Below are positions 37,325 through 45,066 of a stretch of DNA of 64,000 bases, in pieces. Each line of letters starts with the position of its first letter. The stretch's first letter is position 1. The notes under the pieces were generated by a model, which saw only the letters and a program-made list of their open reading frames with translations, had not been told where the DNA came from and did not search any database. This stretch comes from Kitasatospora arboriphila. Lineage in GTDB: Bacteria; Actinomycetota; Actinomycetes; Mycobacteriales; Mycobacteriaceae. The translations under genes and the position numbers were made by a program. The DNA lies in assembly GCF_000717275.1 (NCBI RefSeq), contig NZ_JNYV01000003.1, positions 186,001 to 250,000 on the forward strand, in the 5' to 3' direction.

Positions 37325-38530
37325 GTGAGCGCCGCATACGTGCCCTCAGTTCTTGACCGCCGAGCGCCTCTTGACAATCATTCCGGGTTCGATCTCGAGC
37401 ATTCACGCACCATCGCTGACATTCATGCAGCGTGGCTCGCGCACGCTCTGACTACCGGGCCCAGCGATAGGATTTCTGCGGAAGCCGCTGTGGCGCAGCT
37501 CTATCGGCTGGCAGACCGCCCGGTACCTGAGTTCGTGTGGGTGTCATCACCGCCCGCGGGTGCCGACTTGATCGTCGCCGACGGACTCGCGTCGTCGGTG
37601 CCAATCGCTCACGGGATGCGTCAGTCCGCACATTCCGATGTGGCAGCGGTGATCACCAGGTCGAAAGCGCGGATGTGGGCGGAAATCGACCCACACCGCC
37701 GTCGTTTCAGGTGGTGGCAAGCCACGCTTCCGCCGCCGGGCCCCAATCCGGGGCCAAGGGAACGAGCGCGCCGGGAGATCCGGGATTCGTTGCACACCAG
37801 CATTTCTGATGGAATCGCTACTGCTATCCGTTCCCTCACTCCGCCGATCGCCGGCTATGTCACCTGGTATGGGCAACACGAAGTTCCTTGGATCGCGCAC
37901 TGTGTCGCGGGGTCCCAGTTAGGTCTGGCCAGGTATGCGCCGGAAGACGTCGAGATCCTGGACATCCACTGTGCGTTGGCGCGAGCGACGGGATGGTGGT
38001 GGCCATTCGACAACGTCTGCGTCATGGCTGAACGGCCCACAGCTTTGCACACCGAACCCACCCCAGATGCGCAATTTGGTCAACGTCGCCTGCATCACGA
38101 CGATGAACCGGCGATCCAATTCGCCGATCGGAAAGCACTTTACGTGCTCCATGGCACTGTCGTTCCCGAATGGGTGATGCATGATCCGACCGTCGAACGT
38201 ATCGCTCGCGAGCGCAACGTCGAGGTCCGTCGTTGCGCGATCGAGCGCCTCGGCTGGGACGTCTACATCTCGGAGGCTGGTATGACGCTGATAGATCAGG
38301 CCGATGATCCCGGGAACTCCGATGGCACTCTGTCGCTCTACGCAACTCCGCCCACCGTGCGCCGGAATGGACGAATACTGCTCGTCCTCAATGGTTCACG
38401 GGAAAGGGACGGGACTCGTCGGCGCTACGGGTTGCCAGTACCGGACGGAATGTCTTCCGCCCTCGACGCCGCCGGCTGGACCTACGGCATCAGCGGCGAC
38501 GACTACTCGCGGCTCGTTCGCCGGACCTGA
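37325..38530 (+). CDS. DUF6745 family protein
   Basis: A protein of about 401 residues. The N-terminal part has WLAHALTTGPSDRISAEAAV and LADRPVPEFVWVSSPPAGAD, and the C-terminal part has RLHHDDEPAIQFADRKALYV with LHGTVVPEWVM, the combination typical of DUF6745 proteins. No function is established for the family. The reading frame is open back to 36935 through the 72-bp repeats, but that stretch lacks family character, so a GTG at 37325 (or 37340) is used; neither has a strong ribosome site. A small hypothetical gene follows 34 bp downstream, probably in the same transcript. Confidence 0.65.
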   Translation: MSAAYVPSVLDRRAPLDNHSGFDLEHSRTIADIHAAWLAHALTTGPSDRISAEAAVAQLYRLADRPVPEFVWVSSPPAGADLIVADGLASSVPIAHGMRQSAHSDVAAVITRSKARMWAEIDPHRRRFRWWQATLPPPGPNPGPRERARREIRDSLHTSISDGIATAIRSLTPPIAGYVTWYGQHEVPWIAHCVAGSQLGLARYAPEDVEILDIHCALARATGWWWPFDNVCVMAERPTALHTEPTPDAQFGQRRLHHDDEPAIQFADRKALYVLHGTVVPEWVMHDPTVERIARERNVEVRRCAIERLGWDVYISEAGMTLIDQADDPGNSDGTLSLYATPPTVRRNGRILLVLNGSRERDGTRRRYGLPVPDGMSSALDAAGWTYGISGDDYSRLVRRT

Positions 38531-38564
38531 CAAACAACTACCAACAACAACCCAAGGAAATCAC

Positions 38565-39050
38565 ATGAACTCCACCATGACCCTGTCCGATCTCACCGCG
38601 CTCTCAGGCCTCGAGGTGTTCGACTACCTCGACACCGAGGTGTCGATTCCCATCGTCGACGGAGTGCAGGCGCAGGGCGACCTCATCGTCACTCCCGCCG
38701 ACATCTTGCCGATGGTCACTTCGTACCCGAATGCACGTCCCGAACCGGTGCCACAGGCGGGAATTGAGCTGCTGCGCAGCGCAGCCGGAGGAAATCCACA
38801 CAGCCTCGTCTCTGAGGCCGGCAACTGCACGTGGACGTCGGGCGTAATCGATCCGAGAGGTCTGGCGCTCGGCATCCTCGACACCCACGTGGTTGCGTAC
38901 CTGATTCATCCCGAGCACGGAGCCACGGGAATCGCACCCGGGCGCTATGTGATCGGGCGTCAGCAGGAGTTCGATACGACCATTCGTCGAACACCGCCGG
39001 CCTGGACGAACGACTCGTATTGGGGCAGGGGGCGACTCGTCGCTGACTGA
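38565..39050 (+). CDS. small hypothetical protein next to DUF6745
   Basis: A 161-residue soluble protein, not recognised. ATG 38565 has AAGGAAA 8-12 bp upstream, which decides the start; the frame is open further upstream without support. The sequence is rich in beta-type strands (VSIPIVDGVQAQGDLIVTP; GIAPGRYVIGRQQEFDTTIR), with no cysteine motif and no membrane segment. It is likely co-transcribed with the DUF6745 gene and ends before a hairpin. The HPEHGATGIAPGRYVIGRQ segment suggests a compact beta fold, but no function is claimed. Confidence 0.65.
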   Translation: MNSTMTLSDLTALSGLEVFDYLDTEVSIPIVDGVQAQGDLIVTPADILPMVTSYPNARPEPVPQAGIELLRSAAGGNPHSLVSEAGNCTWTSGVIDPRGLALGILDTHVVAYLIHPEHGATGIAPGRYVIGRQQEFDTTIRRTPPAWTNDSYWGRGRLVAD

Positions 39051-39081
39051 CGCCCAGGTGCCCGGGTAGCGCAGACTCCGA

Positions 39082-39119
39082 GTACCGGCCAACAACAACA
39101 GCTTGTCGCTGGCCGGTAC
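39082..39119. terminator. hairpin after the DUF6745 unit
   Basis: Inverted repeat GTACCGGCCA (39082-39091) and TGGCCGGTAC (39110-39119), with an 18-nt loop, 32 bp after the preceding stop. Likely transcription terminator. Confidence 0.6.
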
Positions 39120-39196
39120 CGGGGGCCTAGTTCCAAGTCATGGACTTGCTTGCCGGTCGCAGCCTGCGCCGAGCCGGCGTGCAAGACTCGGTACCC

Positions 39197-39694
39197 ATGA
39201 CCCGTCAAAGAGTCTTTGCGCTAGCCCGAATTACTGGTCACGCCGCCTGGTGGGTGTTCGTGGTCGGAACGTTGGTCGCCGGCGGCATCACCTGGCTGGG
39301 CATCGATCAGGACTACTACCGTCCGTTCATCCCCTCATCGGACGAGTGGACGGCGTACACCCCGTTGTCGGACGAGACGTTCGAGGGCGCGGGCTATATC
39401 GACGTCGACGTCTTGTACTCGTACGACAGATCGACTCACGGCGAGATGCTCTCCGCTTCAGCGTTTGTGGTGGTCTTGATCGCAGCCGTTGTCGAGGCAA
39501 TCTCAGCTCGCAGATTGTGGAGCGGTGTTGTCACAGTTCTTGCACCGTGTGCCGGTCTAGGACTGCTGGTGATCGCGACCCCCGGCACCATTGACGATTC
39601 CGGGCTCGAGTTAGGCACCGCAGTGTTCTTGGTTCTGGCAGCAGTAGCCGTCCGCGAGGTGTGGGCCCGCGGTTTCGCAACTCGTGCTGTTTGA
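39197..39694 (+). CDS. small four-helix membrane protein
   Basis: A 165-residue protein with four hydrophobic segments: WWVFVVGTLVAGGITWLGI, ASAFVVVLIAAVVEAIS, VVTVLAPCAGLGLLVIA and GTAVFLVLAAVAVREVW. Between the first two is an exposed loop with YYRPFIPSSDEW and several Asp/Tyr. ATG 39197 gives a basic cytoplasmic start (MTRQRVFALAR); an in-frame ATG at 39140 is also possible. No family recognised and no obvious partner. Confidence 0.5.
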   Translation: MTRQRVFALARITGHAAWWVFVVGTLVAGGITWLGIDQDYYRPFIPSSDEWTAYTPLSDETFEGAGYIDVDVLYSYDRSTHGEMLSASAFVVVLIAAVVEAISARRLWSGVVTVLAPCAGLGLLVIATPGTIDDSGLELGTAVFLVLAAVAVREVWARGFATRAV

Positions 39695-39796
39695 TTGCCC
39701 AACCGCTGGGCCCGAGCGCTTCGAAACCGGCATCTGACCGCCGCCGCGGAGCGGTTGGTGGGCTAGCGAACCGTTAGATTTCGCGAGCTCGACGGA

Positions 39797-40072
39797 TCAA
39801 GCAAATGTCGTGGCACTCAACACCGCAACAACCACACCCGCGACCACCAACACACCCACAACCGTGGCCATGATCCAGGCCAGTCGCCGCCGGTGTTTGG
39901 TCGCGGCGTTGATGCCAACTCCGATGCCGACGAGGATCGCCACCGAATACAACGAGATACTGAGAGTCAGTGCTGCAGGAGAAATGGCGCACTCACCCCT
40001 TGTCCAGCTTGACCGACTCGCCCTCGGCCGGCTTGGCCGCGATCTGCTGAGTCTTCTTGTACAGCCACGCAA
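39797..40072 (-). CDS. small two-helix membrane protein downstream of OPT transporter
   Basis: About 60-90 residues ending SATTFA, with two hydrophobic helices (ALTLSISLYSVAILVGIGVG and WIMATVVGVLVVAGVVVAVL) joined by a basic loop (KHRRR). The frame overlaps the end of the OPT gene. The exact start is unclear: an ATG at 40072 lies within OPT and gives an Arg-rich beginning, while a TTG further down would give only the helices. The clean helix pattern and its place at the end of the operon support a real gene. Confidence 0.4.
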   Translation of the reverse strand: MRGCTRRLSRSRPSRPRASRSSWTRGECAISPAALTLSISLYSVAILVGIGVGINAATKHRRRLAWIMATVVGVLVVAGVVVAVLSATTFA

Positions 40073-42008
40073 TAACGGCGACGAAGACGATCACACCGAG
40101 GTACTCGGAGATGTTCTCGAATCCGCTGCCGACAATGGCGAGCGGGCTCTCGTCGTCGGTCGCGGCGACGATGCCGGCGAACACCACACCGAAGAGGCTC
40201 TCACCGACGATGAGGCCGGTGGCCAACAGGACGCCCATGCGCTTCTTGCGTTCCACCTCGACGCCGGACTTCTCGGCCCACTTGTTGTAGAAAGTGCCGA
40301 GGATGGCGCCGATCGGTATGACCAACGTCAGCGAGATGGGCAGGTACATGCCCATTCCCACAGCCAGAGGCGGTAGACGGAACTTGCTGTTGGTCGTCCG
40401 GGTCAGCACCTCGTCGACAACGATGATCGCGATACCGATGAGCGCACCGACGCCGATGAGGTTCCAATCCAGGTCGGAACCGAACACGCCCTTGGCGAGC
40501 GACGAGATCAGTGCGGCTTGCGGGGCGGCGAGCGCGTCTTCGCCCGCGCCGGGTGCCCCGACGAATCCGAAGGCCGTCTGCATCAGCTGCAGGATCGGCG
40601 GGATTACGGCGGAACCGAACAGCACACCGATCACCAACGCCACCTGCTGCTTCCAGGGCGTGGCACCCACGAGCTGACCGGTCTTGAGGTCTTGGAGGTT
40701 GTCGTTGGAGATGGTCGCGACACCAAAGATCACTGCTGTCGTGAACAGCGTGAACGCAATCAGCGCGGTGTTCTGCGCATCTGTCGCATCGCCGTACACC
40801 ATCTTGATGAGCAGGGCGGCGATGAGAACAACAAGGATGCCGACCCCGGAGATGGGGCTGTTGGACGACCCGATGAGGCCGGCCATGTATCCACAGACCG
40901 CCGCGACCACGAGTCCGATGACAAACACCAAAATGATGCTGACGGCGATGATTCCGGTGGCCGTGCCGTGCAATGCGGTGTTGTGCACAAAGTCCCACAG
41001 GAGTAGCCCGATGGGTATCAGGGCCACCACGATGACAAGCCCGACGTAGGTGATGGGGATGTCCTGCTCGGTCAGTTCGACCGACGACCCCTTACGGCGA
41101 CTTCTGGCCGACACCATCGCTGTCTTGATGCCCTTGATGATCGGGCCGATGATCTTCAGGAGAGTCCAGATCGCGGCGACCGCGATGGCGCCGGCGCCGA
41201 CGAACCGGACGTCCGAAGAGAAGATGCTGCCGACCCCGTCGAGCAGAGTCTCGCCTGCGGGCAGGTTTCCGTTGCTCTGGATGGGCAGGATGATGCCGAA
41301 CGAGATGACCAGACCGATGAGCATGGCGATACCTACGGTCAGTCCGACGAGATGACCCACGCCGATCAGGGCCAGCGACAAACTGGCGCCCCACATCGTG
41401 CCGCCCGCACCGACTTTGACCGCACCGGCCAGCGAGTTGCTGATGACCTTCAGGTTCGCGAGAACGTTGAACGCAGCGGCAACCACCGACCCGATCAGGA
41501 TGATCCGCAGCCCGCCCCTGTTCTCCTCGGCGCCCTGGGTGGTGTCGCCCACCCGTAGAACCTCGGCCGCTGCCACCCCTTCCGGATAGGGCAGATCAGA
41601 TCCCGTCACCAACGCTCGACGCAGAGGAATCGAGTACATGACGCCGAGGATGCCGCCGATGGCGCACACCGCGACGGTGATCCAATACGGGAAGCCGGTC
41701 CACCAGCCGACCATGATCAGACCGGGCAGCACGAAGATGATGGCCGACAGGGTGCCCGCAGCCGATGCAATGGTCTGCACGATGTTGTTCTCGACAACGG
41801 TGTGGTTGGCGAAGTAGCGCAAGATGCTCATCGAGATGACGGCCGCGGGGATCGCCGTGGCGAAGGTGAGACCCACCTTCAAGCCGAGATACACGTTGGC
41901 GGCCGTGAACACGAGGGTGATCAGTCCGCCCAGGATGATCCCACGGACGGTCAGTTCCCGTAGCCCGGGCGACTTCTTGTCCGTGACGGTTGCGTCCTCT
42001 GTGGACAT
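39993..42008 (-). CDS. OPT-family oligopeptide transporter
   Basis: A 671-residue integral membrane protein with some 14-16 hydrophobic segments. It contains family-typical stretches such as FTAANVYLGLKVGLTFATAI and LPYPEGVAAAEVL near the start and ISNDNLQDLKTGQLVGATP in the second half. OPT proteins import small peptides or metal-chelate complexes by proton symport. ATG 42008 with GAGGGG upstream is preferred over an in-frame ATG-less extension to 42110. A palindromic site lies 87 bp upstream and is repeated before the molybdo-enzyme gene. The substrate is not identifiable. Confidence 0.88.
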   Translation of the reverse strand: MSTEDATVTDKKSPGLRELTVRGIILGGLITLVFTAANVYLGLKVGLTFATAIPAAVISMSILRYFANHTVVENNIVQTIASAAGTLSAIIFVLPGLIMVGWWTGFPYWITVAVCAIGGILGVMYSIPLRRALVTGSDLPYPEGVAAAEVLRVGDTTQGAEENRGGLRIILIGSVVAAAFNVLANLKVISNSLAGAVKVGAGGTMWGASLSLALIGVGHLVGLTVGIAMLIGLVISFGIILPIQSNGNLPAGETLLDGVGSIFSSDVRFVGAGAIAVAAIWTLLKIIGPIIKGIKTAMVSARSRRKGSSVELTEQDIPITYVGLVIVVALIPIGLLLWDFVHNTALHGTATGIIAVSIILVFVIGLVVAAVCGYMAGLIGSSNSPISGVGILVVLIAALLIKMVYGDATDAQNTALIAFTLFTTAVIFGVATISNDNLQDLKTGQLVGATPWKQQVALVIGVLFGSAVIPPILQLMQTAFGFVGAPGAGEDALAAPQAALISSLAKGVFGSDLDWNLIGVGALIGIAIIVVDEVLTRTTNSKFRLPPLAVGMGMYLPISLTLVIPIGAILGTFYNKWAEKSGVEVERKKRMGVLLATGLIVGESLFGVVFAGIVAATDDESPLAIVGSGFENISEYLGVIVFVAVIAWLYKKTQQIAAKPAEGESVKLDKG

Positions 42009-42094
42009 GTTGCTACCCCTCATCTTGAACGGGCCGGTGATCATTAGCTGTTGCAACAAAAGCATCGTTGACCGTGACACTGTAATCCCGTACG

Positions 42095-42104
42095 CACCCG
42101 GGTG
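42095..42104. promoter_or_regulatory. palindrome upstream of OPT gene
   Basis: CACCCGGGTG; on the minus strand the shared block reads TTCACCCGGGTGC (13 bp). It lies about 87 bp before the OPT start. The block at 42424-42436 is identical in the same orientation relative to its gene. Confidence 0.6.
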
Positions 42105-42425
42105 AACCACTCACGTCGAAATCGCCGCCAGAAGTCGAGAACGTGGTCGCATATGGCCTGGTCCGTGCACGTCTGAGATCGGACACTGTGCCAGTGCAAC
42201 GCTCCCAGGGCCTGTTGGGGCTTGTGGCTTCCGCAGAACGGGACCACCGTCGCACGCCAGGCCCGGCTGATCCTCGGCGTCCTGGTGGCGTCGGTCCTCG
42301 TCGCGTGGTCGGACTCGCCAACGCGGGAGGCGCGGGCGCCGCAGCAGGCTTCTTTCATACGCCGGCTGAGGTCCCGACAGCCCCGGAACCCGTCCGCCTG
42401 ACCTCGTCACCTTTAATCCCCATTT

Positions 42426-42435
42426 CACCCGGGTG
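42426..42435. promoter_or_regulatory. palindrome upstream of molybdopterin oxidoreductase gene
   Basis: CACCCGGGTG within TTCACCCGGGTGC, 78 bp before the start of the molybdo-enzyme gene. It is the second copy of the site found upstream of the divergent OPT gene, so one regulator may act on both promoters. Confidence 0.6.
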
Positions 42436-42513
42436 CAACATGAGGCGCGCCTACTGGAAGGGTCGAAGTCTTCGCCAACGCCCTCACTCCAAACTGCCCT
42501 TGGAGGACAGCCC

Positions 42514-44694
42514 ATGACTCTTGTGCCCGAAATGGACTCCGTTGTAGGTAAAGAACTGACGATCGTGCGGGGCGCGTGTCCCCACGATTGTCCCGACACC
42601 TGCGCCATGCTCTACCACGTCGAAGACGGCAAACTCGTTGACGTCAAAGGGGATAAAGAACACCCGATGACCCGAGGTGGCCTCTGCGTCAAACTCAAGA
42701 ACTTCCCTGAGCACCACTACCAGGCCGACCGATTGATGACGCCCATGCGACGCGTCGGGCCCAAGGGAGCTGGTGAGTTCGAACCGATCACGTGGGACGA
42801 GGCTCTCGCCGAGATCAAGGAACGCTGGACCGCGATCATCGACGAATACGGCGGCCAGGCGATCATGCCGCACGCCTACCTCGGTCATCAGGGCGTGCTC
42901 AACGGCCTCACCTCCGGCGATGCCTTCTTCAACCGTCTCGGCTCCACGGTGGCGGAGAAGACGTACTGCGAGTCGGGCTCGTCGACGGCGTGGCACATGA
43001 CCGTCGGCGGTACCGGCGGATTGGACATCGAATCGATGGCCCACTCCAAGTACATCATCGTGTGGGGCATGAACATGACCAGTACCAATCTGCACGGCTG
43101 GCCGTTCTTGCTCGAGGCTCGTAAGAACAACGGCGCCAAGATCGTTGTCATCGACCCGGTGCGCACTCGCACTGCGCGACAAGCAGATTGGCACATCCCG
43201 ATCAAACCCGGGACGGACGGCGCGCTGGCGATGGGACTGATCAACCAGATCATCGAACAGGGCCTGACCGATAGCGACTACGTCGAGAAGTACACCGTTG
43301 GTTACGCCGAGCTCGCCGAGCGGGCCGCGAAGTACTCACCCGAGTACGTCTCGGAGATCACCGGTATTCCCGCCGACGACATCCGAACTCTGGCGCGTGA
43401 ATACGCGACCAGCCAGCCGGCGGCCATCCGGCAGGGTGTGGCGCTCGAGCGCAGTCGGGGCGGTGGTCAGGCAATCAGGGCGATCACTTGCCTGCCCGCA
43501 CTCGTCGGTGCGTGGCGCCACGTCGGCGGCGGAACAATGGAGATGCCGATCTGGGAGTTCCCCACCAAGTTCGATGCCATCTGCATGCCCGAGTGGATTC
43601 CTGAGGGAACCCGGGTGATCAACGAGTTGGACCTCGGCATGGCCCTCACTGGTGAGATGCCGCTCGACCCGCCGCTGAAGTCGCTGTTCGTCTACAACTC
43701 GAATCCGGTGTCGCAGGGGCCTGCTCAGACCAAGACCATGAACGGTCTGATGCGCGACGACCTGTTCACCGTCGTCAGCGACCACTTCATCAACGACACA
43801 GCGAAATTCGCTGACATCGTGTTGCCGGCAACCATGCAAGCCGAGCAACTCGACATCATGGTCACGTGGGGTCACCTCTACATCTCGCTCAATCAACCGG
43901 CAATCGAACCGCCGGGTGAGTGTGTGCCGAACGTCGAACTGTTCCGCCGCCTCGCCAAGACGATGGGCTTCGATGACGACTACTGGAATCGGACCGATGA
44001 GCAGATGCTGATCGACTTCCACGACTGGGACGCACCGGCGCTGGAAGGCATCACGTTTGAGAAGCTCAAGGAGGTTGGCTGGATGCGGCTCAATGTCGGG
44101 ATGCCCGATGTCCGGGCTCCGCACGCGGAAGGCAACTTCCCAACGCCGTCCGGTAGGTGTGAGTTCAAGTCGAGCCTGGCCGAAGGCGGCAACTTTGTTG
44201 TCCCGGTATGGCGTTCGATGTACGAGGGGATGCAACCCGGCGGGTACATCGACCCGCTGCCCGACTACATTCCACCGTTCGAGTCGCCCGACTCGAATCC
44301 TGAGCTCGCCGCGAAGTACCCGCTGAGCATCGTCTCGCCGAAGCCACACGCGTTTCTGAACAGCCAATACGGCAACGCATCTGACAAACAGGCCGTACAG
44401 GGAATGCAGCAGGTGTTCATTCATCCCGCCGATGCCGCCGAACGCGGAATCGCGGCCGGAGACCTGGTACGGGTGTTCAACGACCGCGGCACGTTTCAGG
44501 GCCCGGCGGCGCTGGACGACAGTGTGATGCCTGGATTGGTGATGGCGAACGTCGGGCATTGGCAGAACAAGAGCTCGGGGTCCACCGTCAACTCGATCAC
44601 CGCTGACCGGCATTCGACACTGGGCAACTCAGGTGTGTACTCGGACAACCTGGTGGACGTGGAGAAGGTTGATGCGCCCGCGATCGCGGTCTAG
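42514..44694 (+). CDS. molybdopterin-dependent oxidoreductase (DMSO reductase family)
   Basis: A 726-residue catalytic subunit of the DMSO-reductase/formate-dehydrogenase superfamily. The N-terminal iron-sulfur motif is C22-x3-C26-x3-C30...C58 (ACPHDCPDTC, GGLCVK). Molybdopterin-binding segments include ITWDEALAEI, YIIVWGMNMTSTNLHGW and IDPVRTRTARQADWHIPIKP, and the C-terminal cap has KPHAFLNSQYGN and HPADAAERGIAAGDLVRVF. No Tat signal is visible, so it is probably cytoplasmic. No Fe-S or membrane partner gene is adjacent, so electrons must pass to a soluble partner. GGAGG before ATG 42514 fixes the start. The substrate is unknown; no selenocysteine is evident. Confidence 0.85.
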   Translation: MTLVPEMDSVVGKELTIVRGACPHDCPDTCAMLYHVEDGKLVDVKGDKEHPMTRGGLCVKLKNFPEHHYQADRLMTPMRRVGPKGAGEFEPITWDEALAEIKERWTAIIDEYGGQAIMPHAYLGHQGVLNGLTSGDAFFNRLGSTVAEKTYCESGSSTAWHMTVGGTGGLDIESMAHSKYIIVWGMNMTSTNLHGWPFLLEARKNNGAKIVVIDPVRTRTARQADWHIPIKPGTDGALAMGLINQIIEQGLTDSDYVEKYTVGYAELAERAAKYSPEYVSEITGIPADDIRTLAREYATSQPAAIRQGVALERSRGGGQAIRAITCLPALVGAWRHVGGGTMEMPIWEFPTKFDAICMPEWIPEGTRVINELDLGMALTGEMPLDPPLKSLFVYNSNPVSQGPAQTKTMNGLMRDDLFTVVSDHFINDTAKFADIVLPATMQAEQLDIMVTWGHLYISLNQPAIEPPGECVPNVELFRRLAKTMGFDDDYWNRTDEQMLIDFHDWDAPALEGITFEKLKEVGWMRLNVGMPDVRAPHAEGNFPTPSGRCEFKSSLAEGGNFVVPVWRSMYEGMQPGGYIDPLPDYIPPFESPDSNPELAAKYPLSIVSPKPHAFLNSQYGNASDKQAVQGMQQVFIHPADAAERGIAAGDLVRVFNDRGTFQGPAALDDSVMPGLVMANVGHWQNKSSGSTVNSITADRHSTLGNSGVYSDNLVDVEKVDAPAIAV

Positions 44695-45066
44695 TGGCAC
44701 AGGCCGGTTCTGCTGGCGGACCAACCAACCAGCCCGAAGGCGCAAGGTCACCAGTCCACACGGACCTGGCCATGTCGAGGCAACCACTCATAAATGACGT
44801 GGAGTTTGCCAAGATCCAGATGAATAAGGTCCCAGTTGTATCGAAATCGAGTCTGCTGGAATCTTATTCCGCGCGAAAGGAACCGCCTCTGATCTGGTGT
44901 GATGCGTAGTCAGATGGGGTTACGACCCAACGCAAGAAAATCACCTGTGTCATTCACGATATTCAACAGAAAGTCAATATTAGGAAATCTAACGTTGTTC
45001 GAATAGCTACTTGATTTTCGTCCTCAAAAAGCCGTGCGAAACAATTGATTTTCGTAAGGTGGCCTC
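44695..45066. promoter_or_regulatory. AT-rich upstream region of the nar operon
   Basis: 372 bp without a convincing gene (the 71-codon frame at 44694-44909 lacks any features). From about 44,940 it is clearly AT-rich. TTGATTTTCGT occurs at 45011-45021 and 45045-45055, a perfect direct repeat 34 bp apart close to the narG start, and a likely place for promoter and oxygen/nitrate regulator binding. Confidence 0.55.

Larger units (their letters stand above)
42009..42513. other. 505-bp divergent region with twin palindromes
   Basis: Between the divergent OPT and molybdopterin oxidoreductase genes. It contains two copies of a palindrome (listed separately) about 80-90 bp from each start. The roughly 320 bp between them hold a short hydrophobic open stretch (LILGVLVASVLVAWSDSP, about 42255-42310) without a good start codon, which is not called as a gene. 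Confidence 0.55.

Noticed and set aside
39699..39758. Inverted repeat CCAACCGCT/AGCGGTTGG as a terminator
   Set aside because: The loop is about 42 nt and the arms only 9 bp; too weak to call although its position between convergent genes is suitable.
42222..42400. Short hydrophobic open stretch between OPT and the molybdo-enzyme genes
   Set aside because: One possible helix (LILGVLVASVLVAW) but only a weak TTG start and no conservation evidence.
43336..44613. Long antisense open frame opposite the molybdopterin oxidoreductase
   Set aside because: Typical GC-rich shadow of a real gene; translation is His/Arg/Val-rich with no domain.
44694..44909. 71-codon open frame upstream of narG
   Set aside because: No family features; it sits in the nar upstream region and lacks a ribosome site.
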